Positions 15,426 to 23,866 of a DNA stretch of 31,686 nt are shown one piece after another. A model generated the notes under the pieces. It worked only from the letters and a program-made list of their open reading frames with translations. It was not told where the DNA came from and did no database searches. Position 1 is the first letter of the stretch. The number at the start of each line of letters is the position of its first letter. The position numbers and the translations under genes were made by a program. The DNA is taken from the NCBI GenBank assembly GCA_948629335.1, contig CAPHZB010000011.1:1-31686 (forward strand), written 5' to 3'. Source of the DNA: an uncultured Bacilli bacterium. Its GTDB lineage: Bacteria > Bacillota_I > Bacilli_A > RF39 > UBA660.

Positions 15426-15937
15426 AAATCAACGTCCTCTCCACAAAACATGTCACCGGCAAATTCAAATACCTCTACAAATTCAACCGGACTAGCATAA
15501 ATACCCATACCATCAATGCCACAATAAAACATATTACAAGTTCTTAGTTCTTTTTTATAAAACTCTATAACGTATTTAATTATTGATAGATTTTTTTCTA
15601 AAATGTTTGCCTTTTTATAGTCCATAGTATTTGTAAATTCTATTTGCTCTAGATTGTCATTTACGGCTTCCATTAAAGTTTTTATATTGTTCCTAATTCT
15701 GTTTAATTCTGTGATTGTTGGAATATCTGTAACCTTCCAATCTGTCTTTATTTTCAAATTTAGAGGTTCAAATGATGCATATTTTTTGTTATACTCATTT
15801 GCCACATATTCACAATCAACTTCTATTCTATTTAAGTCTGTATAATTATAAGCTCCTTTGGTATTCGCATTCGTTGGGTCTAATCTTATTAAATCTACAT
15901 CTGCTCTCGTTCTATCATATATAGGTTCAATCCACAT
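15422..15937 (-). CDS. Phage tail/baseplate-associated protein
   Basis: A 171-residue protein starting MWIEPIYDRTRADVDLIRL, a beginning seen in Firmicutes phage proteins encoded just before tail fibres. The middle is helical (LNRIRNNIKTLMEAVNDNLEQIEF) and the C-terminus is variable with several cysteines. The ATG at 15937 is six bases after AGGTG; ATG and GTG codons at 15943 and 15946 overlap that site. It overlaps the upstream tail gene by about 11 bases. Its exact role is unknown. Confidence 0.7.
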   Translation of the reverse strand: MWIEPIYDRTRADVDLIRLDPTNANTKGAYNYTDLNRIEVDCEYVANEYNKKYASFEPLNLKIKTDWKVTDIPTITELNRIRNNIKTLMEAVNDNLEQIEFTNTMDYKKANILEKNLSIIKYVIEFYKKELRTCNMFYCGIDGMGIYASPVEFVEVFEFAGDMFCGEDVDL

Positions 15938-17717
15938 TTTCATCACCTACTTTAATAACTGTACTACTACCACTCCAAGCACCATTATAGTTGATATTAT
16001 TTTCTACTAAATAACCTATCAAACCACTACTAAAATCTGTTTCAATTGGTAATATTGTTCTCGTATCTTTGGTAATATCTCCTCTATTGTTAAATGAATA
16101 AATATTTCTGTTGTTGTACCAATTACCGATAAATTCTTTCAGTTTAATATCTTTTGAACTTTCAGATAGCTGTGTAACTAAATCATTTCTATAAGTAATA
16201 TCTTCTCCATCAAAATTATAATTTTTTGAATCGACTGTTTGGCTAACATTGATTTTATTTCCACTTATTGTTAATGAGATTACTTCATTTTCGTTAGGAC
16301 TAATTTCTAACACTGCATACCGACCATAGTAAATTTCACTTACTATCGTTCCACCTGTTATAGTAGCACTAACATTAGTTGCTAAATCATACTCTATTTC
16401 CAAAACTGTATTTCCACTTATATGTAAATCTTCATTCTTAAATAGTTCACTAACCTGACTATCTATCGAATAGTGATTTATATAAACAATAGAATTATAT
16501 AGCTCGCTTTGGATTTTTACTGTTGGCTTACTGGTTATAAAAGCATAGTCCATTCCATCTTCTCTGAGTTCGTATACAAACGGTTGAATATTGATAATGT
16601 TTTCTCTATTGGTAAATAATACACAATTTCCTGCTGTTGCAATTATTTGTAACAATTGCCTAGCTTCTAGTTTTGGTAAAGGTGCTTCCGTCTTAATCAA
16701 TTTTAAACCTTCCCATAGATTGTACTGGCTAGTATCAATAGAATTGTCATTCAATACATCTAAAGCTAAATCGTATAGACTTCTCCCTGCTGAAGCATAC
16801 ACTCCTTTTTTATAGGTATTGGTTAGATAATTTATTAAAGTAGTAGTATTGAATGTCACTTGATTTTCACCAACATTTACCGATCCAGTAAGTAGCATAT
16901 TTCCTCCCAGTATCCACTCTACTGTTCCATTGTCTAATTGATAACCCCACTCATATGATATAGGTTGTTTCTGTAATATGTATCTATACCAGCCCTGTGG
17001 ATTGTCAGGGTTAAATAACTTATTCATATTATCAATTGTAAATTTAAAAGTGTGAGTTGGAAGTTCACTATTTATCATAGTAGTTTTTTCTTTACTTTCG
17101 GCACTTATAATATTTTCATCTCTATAAATCTCTAAAATACCTACTAACAATTGATTTATTCTAAGCCTTCTATATGGTAAGCTAGATTCTAAAAAATATA
17201 TTTGAATTTTATTCCACCTAAATAATTCATCATTATCGGCAAAGATAACTCTTTCCTTGTAATTTTCCAAGTTATAATCCTTATTCATTATTTGAATATC
17301 ATCTCTATAAGCTTTTACATTGACTTTTTTAGCATAATTATTGTTGATATCATCAAATATCATTGTTAAACCTAAAGTTGTCAAATAGATATCGGATTCT
17401 AAGGTTATACAAGGTTTATCATTGTAAATGCAATTTTCATTGCTCATAAATGAACTTACATATGCTTGTTCTAATTCCTCACTACCAAGCAATGGCTGTG
17501 TGTCATCAAGAAGCCAAAAATTTTTTTCTAATGTAGCATAATTTCCTGTTTGTACAGTTTCCGTTTGTTTAATATTTTGGACATTACTAAATATTTCTTC
17601 ATTATTAACGGTTACAACTGGGTTAGCGTCAGGATCTATTATATTAAACTCAACTTTCAAAAACCCAAGATTTCTCTTAGGTTTTTTAAGCTGTTCTATC
17701 ATTTCTTTACTCACCAT
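15927..17717 (-). CDS. Tail-associated baseplate protein (Tal-like minor structural protein)
   Basis: A 596-residue protein downstream of the tape measure and distal tail genes, the position of the tail-tip hub in siphoviruses. It contains the beta-rich segments TMINSELPTHTFKFTIDN and LFNPDNPQGWYRYILQKQPISYEWG and an RQLLQIIATAGNCVLFTNRENIINI block, typical of hub proteins that precede receptor-binding proteins. I see no peptidoglycan hydrolase motif. Identification rests on composition, motifs and gene order. Confidence 0.72.
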   Translation of the reverse strand: MVSKEMIEQLKKPKRNLGFLKVEFNIIDPDANPVVTVNNEEIFSNVQNIKQTETVQTGNYATLEKNFWLLDDTQPLLGSEELEQAYVSSFMSNENCIYNDKPCITLESDIYLTTLGLTMIFDDINNNYAKKVNVKAYRDDIQIMNKDYNLENYKERVIFADNDELFRWNKIQIYFLESSLPYRRLRINQLLVGILEIYRDENIISAESKEKTTMINSELPTHTFKFTIDNMNKLFNPDNPQGWYRYILQKQPISYEWGYQLDNGTVEWILGGNMLLTGSVNVGENQVTFNTTTLINYLTNTYKKGVYASAGRSLYDLALDVLNDNSIDTSQYNLWEGLKLIKTEAPLPKLEARQLLQIIATAGNCVLFTNRENIINIQPFVYELREDGMDYAFITSKPTVKIQSELYNSIVYINHYSIDSQVSELFKNEDLHISGNTVLEIEYDLATNVSATITGGTIVSEIYYGRYAVLEISPNENEVISLTISGNKINVSQTVDSKNYNFDGEDITYRNDLVTQLSESSKDIKLKEFIGNWYNNRNIYSFNNRGDITKDTRTILPIETDFSSGLIGYLVENNINYNGAWSGSSTVIKVGDENVD

Positions 17718-17718
17718 A

Positions 17719-18120
17719 TTAATACCCCATATCTATGATGTTAATTTTCACATCTTTGTATTTAGTAGGCTTTTGTACGCCCTGATAATTTTCCCATTCT
17801 ATAGGAGTTCCAGTCATATTACCAAAATAGAATCTACGAACTATAGCGTCCATTTCTTCACTATCGAAATATGTAAGAAGAACTTCAAAATTTTCCACAT
17901 TATCTCTTAGCCAATGATAATCTATTAAGTCAAGAAAAGGAAACACTAAATTGCTAAATTTTACAATTCGCCTATTTACAGGTTGAGCAATTGTTTGAGC
18001 TCGTGCATTTCTAGTGCCTTCAACCATTTGCTCATTTTCTTCCAAATAACCGACAGAGGGATTACCAGGTAAAGCCTCACCATTAAAAAGAAATAATGGA
18101 TTTTTACCTTTTTTTAACAT
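17719..18120 (-). CDS. Phage tail protein (probable distal tail component)
   Basis: A 133-residue protein directly after the tape measure gene, where the distal tail protein normally lies. It ends YKDVKINIIDMGY and has a core (RNARAQTIAQPVNRRIVKFSNL, then DYHWLRDNVENFEVLLTYFD) resembling small beta-sandwich tail proteins such as DUF6711. AAGGAGGGG precedes the ATG. The exact family is uncertain. Confidence 0.6.
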   Translation of the reverse strand: MLKKGKNPLFLFNGEALPGNPSVGYLEENEQMVEGTRNARAQTIAQPVNRRIVKFSNLVFPFLDLIDYHWLRDNVENFEVLLTYFDSEEMDAIVRRFYFGNMTGTPIEWENYQGVQKPTKYKDVKINIIDMGY

Positions 18121-18135
18121 TTTTTATTCCCCTCC

Positions 18136-20436
18136 TTAATATTCAAATGATGGGTTTTTTCCACCATCATAGCCTTTATTATTTTTTGCCTTATCATAAA
18201 TTATGACTAGCTTATCTCCTTCGATTTCAGTTCTTCCGTATACTTCTAATTCCTGCTTTTGATTTTGCCGATTATTCATTCCAGTTTCTTCAATGGCTTC
18301 TTTCATCGTTTCTTTCATCATATCTCTAGGTGATACAATTTCAGGATTAGATTTTGCATTTGAATATTCGGCTACACGTACTACTGTTTCTTTATCTAAG
18401 ACACCACCACCTGCTAATTCTGGGATTTGAGGTACTGAAATTGTACTAATCAAACCACTGAATGGTTTCTGCCCGATAATGGATATATTCTTGATTTTTG
18501 TTAAGGCTTTATTGATACCATCGAATGGAATTTTTATTACTTTATTAATTCCTCGAATCAAAATATTAATTACAGATTTTAAACCATCTAAAATTCCTTC
18601 TTTGATACCATCAAATACTTTTCCTCCACTTGAAAATACCTTTTTAACATTCGTCCAAGCTTTAGTAAAGGTATCTTTAAACCAATTAGGGATAATTGAA
18701 AATATTGATTTAACTCCATTTAATCCGTTTTCAGCACCAGCTATTAAAGTATTCCATACCCCACTAAACAATGAAGTGATAGTATCTACTACACCCTGAA
18801 TATAGCCTTTTATCCCATCCCAAGCTTTGTTCCAATCACCAGTAAAAATACCAATAATAAAATCTAAAATTCCATTTAGACTATCTATAATTCCTCCAAT
18901 TACACCACATAATCCTTCTATAACAGGTTCTAAAACATTCTTGATATTTTCAATTACATCATCAACGATTGGTTTCAAACAGTCCCATACTAACCCTATA
19001 GCTATAATAATTTTTGATATACAATTTAAAATTTTATCTACTACAGGTGCTAAATATTTATCATACATTTTAGATATCCAAGAAATAATATCTTTTGTAT
19101 AATCAAACAAATCAGACATAATTCCAAAAACCGTATTTAACGCATTTTGAAAATCATCACTCATAACCCATTTCAATAACGAATCAGATATACTAACAAC
19201 AATATCTTCAATTGCTATAAATATATCTGCTATAGATTGAATAATAGAACTTCCATTGCCAGCATTTCCCCATGCCACAGAAAAAGTGTTACCTAATTGA
19301 CCTACAATGTTAAACATGTTAGTAAAAAGTTGTAAAAAGTTGTCAACTATTTTTTGCCCAGTACCATTTGTCCAAACGTCAAAAATAGAAGTGAATACTG
19401 ACACTCCTACTTTTTTAACTCCTTCGAAAGCATTTACCATGCTAGATATTAAACCTTGTTTTTTATTTTCCCAAGCTTGTTTTATTGGATCAAATAATGT
19501 TGTTAACACTTTTTTAGCCTTATCTATCCAATCAAAAAGAATATCAAAACTGCTTAAGTCCACAGGTTCAACTGTAATGAGCTTGCTATTTTCTTCACCC
19601 GAACCACTATCTTTATTAATTGTATGAAATTCATCCAAACTAGATTGAGTATCGCCTAATTTTTTTGTTGATTTAGCTTGATTGTCAATTGCTTTTGCAT
19701 TTGCTCTAGCTACAAGATTTATTCCTGTGAGTGCCTGCACAAAAGCATGTACATAACTGACAGCCTTTGAAAATAAATTGACAACGGTTTCTAATACTGG
19801 CGCTAATAGACTTCCTAACACATTCCAACAATTTTGAATAGAACTGGATAACTGTGTATCATAACTTAAATATGATTGCGTAGCCTTATTAATCATACTA
19901 AATGCTGTTCTAACACTTAGCAATCCTAAAGCAAATTTTTTGATGGATTTTATACCACTATTGAAAGTAGAAGTAACGTCTTTCCCTACTTTTTTGCTAT
20001 TAGTTGAAATCCTTTTAAATTTTGCTATCACACTTTCTAAAAGATTACTAGCTTTTTTAATTTTAGGTTTTGTTTGTTCAATAGCATTAGACATTTTTCT
20101 ACCAGTAATTTGACCCTGACTTTGTAACTTTCTTAGTCGATTTTCAAGTTTTTCTATATCAGCCTCAATCTTCATTGTATCTCCAACTTCAAATCCCATA
20201 TCAGCTTTATCTAACAAATTTTTTAAATCTTCTATTTTAGCTGTTAAATATTCCTGTTGCTTAGAAGTTTCTTGAATAGAGCTACTGTAACTCCTCATTT
20301 GAGTTTTCATCTGAGATACACTAGAGGCACTCTGACTAGCCATACTCTTTGCTTGAGTAGTTAAATTTTTCATAGGTTCGGCGCTTTTATCTACAGCATT
20401 TTTAACCTCATCAGTTATTTTTTTGATGCCACTCAT
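18136..20436 (-). CDS. Tail tape measure protein
   Basis: A 766-residue protein that sets tail length and helps DNA passage. The N-terminal 160 residues form coiled coils (IEDLKNLLDKADMGFEVGD, IEADIEKLENRLRKLQSQG). Hydrophobic helical segments follow, then a repetitive region rich in Trp and Gly with WNTLIAGAENGLNGVKSIF and INKVIKIPFDGINKALTKI repeats, and finally IPELAGGGVLDKETVVRVAEY, a common tape-measure ending. The ATG at 20436 is the first standard start. The frame is open upstream to 20489 and reads ITIEELEIIIRANITDA, which looks like a conserved tape-measure N-terminus. The true start may therefore be the ATT at 20487, which has GGTGGTGAT upstream. Confidence 0.9.
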   Translation of the reverse strand: MSGIKKITDEVKNAVDKSAEPMKNLTTQAKSMASQSASSVSQMKTQMRSYSSSIQETSKQQEYLTAKIEDLKNLLDKADMGFEVGDTMKIEADIEKLENRLRKLQSQGQITGRKMSNAIEQTKPKIKKASNLLESVIAKFKRISTNSKKVGKDVTSTFNSGIKSIKKFALGLLSVRTAFSMINKATQSYLSYDTQLSSSIQNCWNVLGSLLAPVLETVVNLFSKAVSYVHAFVQALTGINLVARANAKAIDNQAKSTKKLGDTQSSLDEFHTINKDSGSGEENSKLITVEPVDLSSFDILFDWIDKAKKVLTTLFDPIKQAWENKKQGLISSMVNAFEGVKKVGVSVFTSIFDVWTNGTGQKIVDNFLQLFTNMFNIVGQLGNTFSVAWGNAGNGSSIIQSIADIFIAIEDIVVSISDSLLKWVMSDDFQNALNTVFGIMSDLFDYTKDIISWISKMYDKYLAPVVDKILNCISKIIIAIGLVWDCLKPIVDDVIENIKNVLEPVIEGLCGVIGGIIDSLNGILDFIIGIFTGDWNKAWDGIKGYIQGVVDTITSLFSGVWNTLIAGAENGLNGVKSIFSIIPNWFKDTFTKAWTNVKKVFSSGGKVFDGIKEGILDGLKSVINILIRGINKVIKIPFDGINKALTKIKNISIIGQKPFSGLISTISVPQIPELAGGGVLDKETVVRVAEYSNAKSNPEIVSPRDMMKETMKEAIEETGMNNRQNQKQELEVYGRTEIEGDKLVIIYDKAKNNKGYDGGKNPSFEY

Positions 20437-20440
20437 CGCA

Positions 20441-20494
20441 TCAGTAATATTGGCTCTTATAATTATCTCTAATTCTTCGATAGTAATAAGTCAT
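20441..20494 (-). CDS. Possible 17-codon mini-gene upstream of the tape measure
   Basis: An ATG within GGTGGTGATGAC opens a 17-residue frame (MTYYYRRIRDNYKSQYY) that ends five bases before the tape-measure ATG. It could couple translation to that ATG by termination and reinitiation. The alternative is that the same ribosome binding site serves an ATT start of the tape measure and this frame is chance. Its own spacing to the binding site is short. Confidence 0.25.
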   Translation of the reverse strand: MTYYYRRIRDNYKSQYY

Positions 20495-20523
20495 CACCAC
20501 CATTTCCTTTGTGTGATTCCTCA

Positions 20524-20862
20524 TTATTCTTTTTTGTTCGTTTCTTGTTTTAACTCCTCTGTCAATTCTAACATCAAATTTATTAAGTCCTCTCCCTCGC
20601 TAGCTTTACGTTCATAAACATTCAGTTTGGCTAATTCTTCTTTAAATAAATCTTTATAGATTTCTTTAATCAAGTTTAAATTCTTAGGACTTTTAGCAGT
20701 CATTCCAGCACCAATTAACTTATTTCCTAAATTTTCCATTAACCAAATGTTATTCTTTTCCTCATCTTCTAATTGAAGAGAACGAGATTCTACATATAGT
20801 TTTACATCTCTGTATGTAGAATCCCAAAATTCGTGAGGTTTCATTCCAAATCGGTAAGCCAA
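20524..20862 (-). CDS. Tail assembly chaperone, downstream (T) part
   Basis: A 112-residue frame with FGMKPHEFWDSTYRDVKLYVESR, the helical signature of the second product of siphovirus tail-chaperone pairs. The first possible start is a TTG at 20862 without a good ribosome binding site. The frame is open upstream, and the 12 codons before it (LDYIDLIYDLEP, from 20898) look coding. This places the domain in the -1 frame relative to the upstream chaperone, whose stop is at 20895-20897. A -1 ribosomal frameshift giving a G-T fusion is likely. No classic XXXYYYZ slippery heptamer is visible near the overlap, so the mechanism is unresolved. Confidence 0.75.
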   Translation of the reverse strand: MAYRFGMKPHEFWDSTYRDVKLYVESRSLQLEDEEKNNIWLMENLGNKLIGAGMTAKSPKNLNLIKEIYKDLFKEELAKLNVYERKASEGEDLINLMLELTEELKQETNKKE

Positions 20863-20894
20863 CGGCTCTAAGTCGTATATTAAATCAATGTAAT

Positions 20895-21356
20895 CTAGCC
20901 TTTGTATCCTTTGAATTCTTCTGCTACTACTTCTCCCATCACTTTTTCCGCTGTGTTGGTAATTACTTGGTTGATGTCGAAGTCGGCTAGTGGATTGTTC
21001 ATTTGAACTTCCAATTCCTCCTTCGTCATCTTCTTTCCGAAAAAACTTTTATCATTTATCTCCTCAGCTAATAGCTTATAAATATCTTCGTAGCTTCTTG
21101 GCTCTTCCTCAGTAGCTTCATTTACCCATGCTTCCATTAAATCGTAAACTCTATTATAATCTCCGTTTAACTCTTTCTTAATGTCATTATCAGAGAACTC
21201 CATAAGAAAATCAGCTAAAAACTCAAAGTCAACATTATTTAATGCTTTAAAAAAAGCATCTCTTAAATTCTTTACCTTTAACTTTTTATTCATTCCAACT
21301 ATCTTTTTCATAGTAGCTGTAAATGAATATTCTTTGTCTTTAATTTTTAAAATCAT
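20895..21356 (-). CDS. Tail assembly chaperone, upstream (G) part
   Basis: A 153-residue protein between the major tail and tape measure genes, beginning MILKIKDKEYSFTATMKKI with helical segments (LRDAFFKALNNVDFEFLADFL, RVYDLMEAWVNEA). This is the composition and position of gpG-type chaperones that coat the tape measure during tail assembly. It ends EEFKGYKG at a TAG overlapped by the -1 frame of the next gene. An A5 run at 20943-20947 is one possible slip site. AAAGAGG precedes the ATG. Confidence 0.8.
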   Translation of the reverse strand: MILKIKDKEYSFTATMKKIVGMNKKLKVKNLRDAFFKALNNVDFEFLADFLMEFSDNDIKKELNGDYNRVYDLMEAWVNEATEEEPRSYEDIYKLLAEEINDKSFFGKKMTKEELEVQMNNPLADFDINQVITNTAEKVMGEVVAEEFKGYKG

Positions 21357-21374
21357 AATAAAACCTCTTTCCTT

Positions 21375-21539
21375 TTACTTTTTATCTTTGGTAGTATCTT
21401 CTACCTTTTTATTTTCTTTTACTTCTTTTTTTACTTCCTTGATTTCTTCAAATCTAGGATTGGCACGAAAGTGTTTAAGATGTTCTGCATTAGTAACCTC
21501 CCAAACACGGTTTGTAGCTTTTTCTTTAAACTTAGCCAT
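21375..21539 (-). CDS. Small phage protein between major tail protein and tail chaperone
   Basis: A 54-residue protein: MAKFKEKATNRVWEVTNAEH at the start and a very Lys/Glu-rich end (KEVKKEVKENKKVED). GGAGGTGAAGT precedes the ATG at 21539, strongly supporting translation. Its first half resembles the short tail- or head-associated proteins with a K/R-V-W-x-V core found in Firmicutes phages (compare the 61-residue protein at 23678-23863). Role unknown. Confidence 0.75.
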   Translation of the reverse strand: MAKFKEKATNRVWEVTNAEHLKHFRANPRFEEIKEVKKEVKENKKVEDTTKDKK

Positions 21540-21552
21540 ACTTCACCTCCTA

Positions 21553-22038
21553 TTAATTGCTGGCTGGTGCTTTAGGCAATCCGTGTGTTTCTCTTACACT
21601 AGAATTCCTATATAGTGTTAAAGTATCTTTGATAAAATCTCCAGCTGTAATAGTATCTCCTGTTAAATCCATCTGTGCACTAAATGATTTAACTAGTGGT
21701 TCTTCTCCTTCGGCACAAGTATGTTTTGGATATCGAATAAAAAAGTAAAGACTTTCGTTACTATCAGCTATAGCTTTTAATCTATCATGTTGTGCACTGG
21801 TATAAAGAACTGGAATAGCTGGCGTTGTTGCCTTTTTAGGACCTTTGCTTTGTTCTTCTCCATCCATGTCCGTAGTCTGATATGTTGACGCTTCTGCTGG
21901 ATCTTCAATTGCTGGAATTTCTTCCGTATACATAATTAAATCTAAATCTTCTTCAAGTGGAAATTCTTTATCACTTGTGTAAATTTTGGTTAACATTCCT
22001 GTTTTAGGTGTAGCAAATAATTGTATTTCTAGTTTCAT
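21553..22038 (-). CDS. Major tail (tube) protein
   Basis: A 161-residue protein with beta-rich segments and the tail-tube-like C-terminal sequence GDTITAGDFIKDTLTLYRNS. It lies between the tail terminator and chaperone genes, exactly where siphovirus tube genes sit. Hexamers would stack to form the tail tube around the tape measure. A GAGAGGAAG site precedes the ATG. Length is typical. Confidence 0.82.
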   Translation of the reverse strand: MKLEIQLFATPKTGMLTKIYTSDKEFPLEEDLDLIMYTEEIPAIEDPAEASTYQTTDMDGEEQSKGPKKATTPAIPVLYTSAQHDRLKAIADSNESLYFFIRYPKHTCAEGEEPLVKSFSAQMDLTGDTITAGDFIKDTLTLYRNSSVRETHGLPKAPASN

Positions 22039-22053
22039 ATTTTAACTTCCTCT

Positions 22054-22455
22054 CTATTTAATTCTCTCTAAACTATTTGTTAGAGCATTATAAAACACCT
22101 CATAGCTTCCCCCATAACGATGACATTTTGTGTTTTCGTCATAAAGGTCTATAGGTGTCCCTATTCTCGTAAAATTATATCCTCGCAATTTACTATCTAT
22201 TTCATCAGCCAGCGCTATACTAGATGATTTTTTTTTAGTCCATGCTTCACAAGTTATTGAAAATCTTGATTTGATTGGTATATTTTTGCCTTTTTCATTT
22301 TCCCCGTTTACTTCATCAATTCTCATAGGTGCTTGTACTACTATGCATGGAAATTGAGCATTTCCATTAGGATTTTCTCCAACAACCTCGCTTAGTATCT
22401 CCTCTAATATAGTTATAACCATATCATAAAACTCACTTACTTTAAATTCTTTCAC
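22054..22455 (-). CDS. Tail terminator / tail completion protein
   Basis: A 133-residue protein located between the HK97 gp10-like and major tail genes, the place of the tail terminator that caps the tube and joins it to the head. Segments IVVQAPMRIDEVNG, SRFSITCEAW, ADEIDSKLRGYNFTRIG and YGGSYEVFYNALTNSLERI fit such proteins. It overlaps the upstream gene by four bases (ATGA). Confidence 0.72.
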   Translation of the reverse strand: MKEFKVSEFYDMVITILEEILSEVVGENPNGNAQFPCIVVQAPMRIDEVNGENEKGKNIPIKSRFSITCEAWTKKKSSSIALADEIDSKLRGYNFTRIGTPIDLYDENTKCHRYGGSYEVFYNALTNSLERIK

Positions 22456-22994
22456 TTTAATACCTCCATCAGTAACTTCCCTACTCTCTCATTTACTAAG
22501 TCAGCATTTTCTTGACGAGAAGAAAATGACGCTGGACGCATAAATGGATACGGTTTAGTAGCAAACATAACGTAAAATAGTTTGCCATCTATATTAACAA
22601 CCTTATTATTTAATTTTTTATTTGCTTTATTGACTGGCAGTAGCCACCATGCACCATTTGAATCTTTATAAGCTTGCGTGTGCTCTGGTTTTGGTCCTGG
22701 TCCCGTTGGGTCTAATTTTGTACCTGTTCCAAATTCTAGATATGGCGCATAGTCAAAAGTGTTCCTATCAGTATACACCCTACCTACTATTCTCGTTGTA
22801 GTAATATCCATGAATTCAATAAGGATTAGGTTCTTGTCTTTATTCCCACGCTTATTTTTTAAAGCTTTTTCTTGAGTATTTTTTAAAGAGTCATTAACTC
22901 CCATTTTAGTTGCCTCAGGCAATTTTTTTATGATTGTTTCCATCTTCTTTTCAAAACTCTTAAGACTATCTTTGTTCCAATCTGCACTAATCAT
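22452..22994 (-). CDS. HK97 gp10-like neck/tail component
   Basis: A 180-residue protein with the family marks YAPYLEFGTG (about residues 87-96) and YPFMRPA near the end, preceded by a helical N-terminus (SLKSFEKKMETIIKKLPEA). HK97 gp10-like proteins act at the head-tail joint. It starts two bases after the head-closure gene. Clear family match, slightly longer than usual because of the segment around KPEHTQAYKDSNGAWWLLPV. Confidence 0.88.
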   Translation of the reverse strand: MISADWNKDSLKSFEKKMETIIKKLPEATKMGVNDSLKNTQEKALKNKRGNKDKNLILIEFMDITTTRIVGRVYTDRNTFDYAPYLEFGTGTKLDPTGPGPKPEHTQAYKDSNGAWWLLPVNKANKKLNNKVVNIDGKLFYVMFATKPYPFMRPASFSSRQENADLVNERVGKLLMEVLK

Positions 22995-22996
22995 AA

Positions 22997-23347
22997 CTAT
23001 TCTCCATTATTGGTAACTAAGGTATAAAGTGTAGTTTTCCCTACCTTAGGCATATTTTCGACTAAATAATCAGGTTTGCCATCATTGATAACCACATTAT
23101 TTTCATCTATTTTTAAAGGACTAAAAGAGATTCCATCACCTTTAGTTATATTCACTTCTCTATCAATACGAAGTTTAACGATTTCATAGTCAATTTCGCC
23201 AGCACTATTGCGGTTTAATTCATCTATGTCTTGCTGAGGATTCAACATTTCTTCATCTACATAAAACCAGCTTGTTATTCTTTCACCTTTTATCAGTTTT
23301 CTTTTAGGTCTATAAATATACATTGTAGATAAATTTCTTATCCTCAT
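22997..23347 (-). CDS. Head closure (head-tail joining) protein
   Basis: A 116-residue beta-rich protein (WFYVDEEMLNPQQDIDELNRN, EIVKLRIDREVNITKGDGI, DYLVENMPKVGKTTLYTL) encoded after the Gp6-type connector, where SPP1-like gp16 stopper proteins are found. It would close the portal after packaging. It overlaps the connector gene by four bases. Confidence 0.72.
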   Translation of the reverse strand: MRIRNLSTMYIYRPKRKLIKGERITSWFYVDEEMLNPQQDIDELNRNSAGEIDYEIVKLRIDREVNITKGDGISFSPLKIDENNVVINDGKPDYLVENMPKVGKTTLYTLVTNNGE

Positions 23348-23655
23348 TTCATCAACCTTATAGTTCTTATGTCTTTAGCTAGCTTTTCTTCTATATCAAT
23401 ATATGATGTAGATAAACTGCCCTCAGTTGAGCTAGAACTTCCCTCGTCACCACGTCTTAGATAGGCTGACTTAACAGCATTGTAAACATATGGATATAAT
23501 TTTTCATCATTTTTTCTACGATTAGAATTGTCAGAGGCGATAGAAGTATAATCACTAATAAAGCCCTTTAACACTTCATCATCGCCATCTTTGAAATTGA
23601 CACTAATATCCTTTTTTAATCTTTCAAGCATATTAGATATAAATTCATCTGTCAT
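23344..23655 (-). CDS. Head-tail connector protein (Gp6/gp15-like adaptor)
   Basis: A 103-residue helical protein with LYPYVYNAVKSAYLRRGDEGSSSSTEGSLSTSYIDIEEKL-type sequence, here spread over about residues 53-92. This is the typical signature of DNA-packaging/head-tail connector proteins that extend the portal. GGAGG lies seven bases before the ATG at 23655; an in-frame TTG at 23670 overlaps that site and is unlikely to be the start. Confidence 0.88.
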   Translation of the reverse strand: MTDEFISNMLERLKKDISVNFKDGDDEVLKGFISDYTSIASDNSNRRKNDEKLYPYVYNAVKSAYLRRGDEGSSSSTEGSLSTSYIDIEEKLAKDIRTIRLMK

Positions 23656-23677
23656 TCTATCAACCTCCAATTCTTTT

Positions 23678-23863
23678 TTATTCTACTGTTGATTCAATAT
23701 CTTTTGGTTTATCTTCTTTGGTTTTATTTTTTGAATTTGCTTTTGGTTTATCTTCTTTGGTTTCTACTAATTCATAATTGGAATTGTGAGAAAAGGCAAA
23801 TAATTCTGTAAAACTATTTGCTTCTACAATCTCATCAGTAACCTTATTTCTAAATTTACTCAT
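23678..23863 (-). CDS. Small head-region protein
   Basis: A 61-residue protein: MSKFRNKVTDEIVEANSFTE, then FAFSHNSNYELVE and a Lys-rich tail in which the block KEDKPK occurs twice. The doubled block comes from an exact 24-base direct repeat in the DNA. Short proteins of this kind often follow the capsid gene in Firmicutes phages; role unknown. It lies three bases after the capsid stop. Confidence 0.7.
   Translation of the reverse strand: MSKFRNKVTDEIVEANSFTELFAFSHNSNYELVETKEDKPKANSKNKTKEDKPKDIESTVE
23701..23763. repeat. 24-base direct repeat inside the small head gene
   Basis: Two exact copies at 23701-23724 and 23740-23763 (39-base period) start with CTTTTGGTTTATCTTC. They encode the repeated Lys-rich tail, and recombination between them would delete 13 codons in frame. 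Confidence 0.9.
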
Positions 23864-23866
23864 AAA

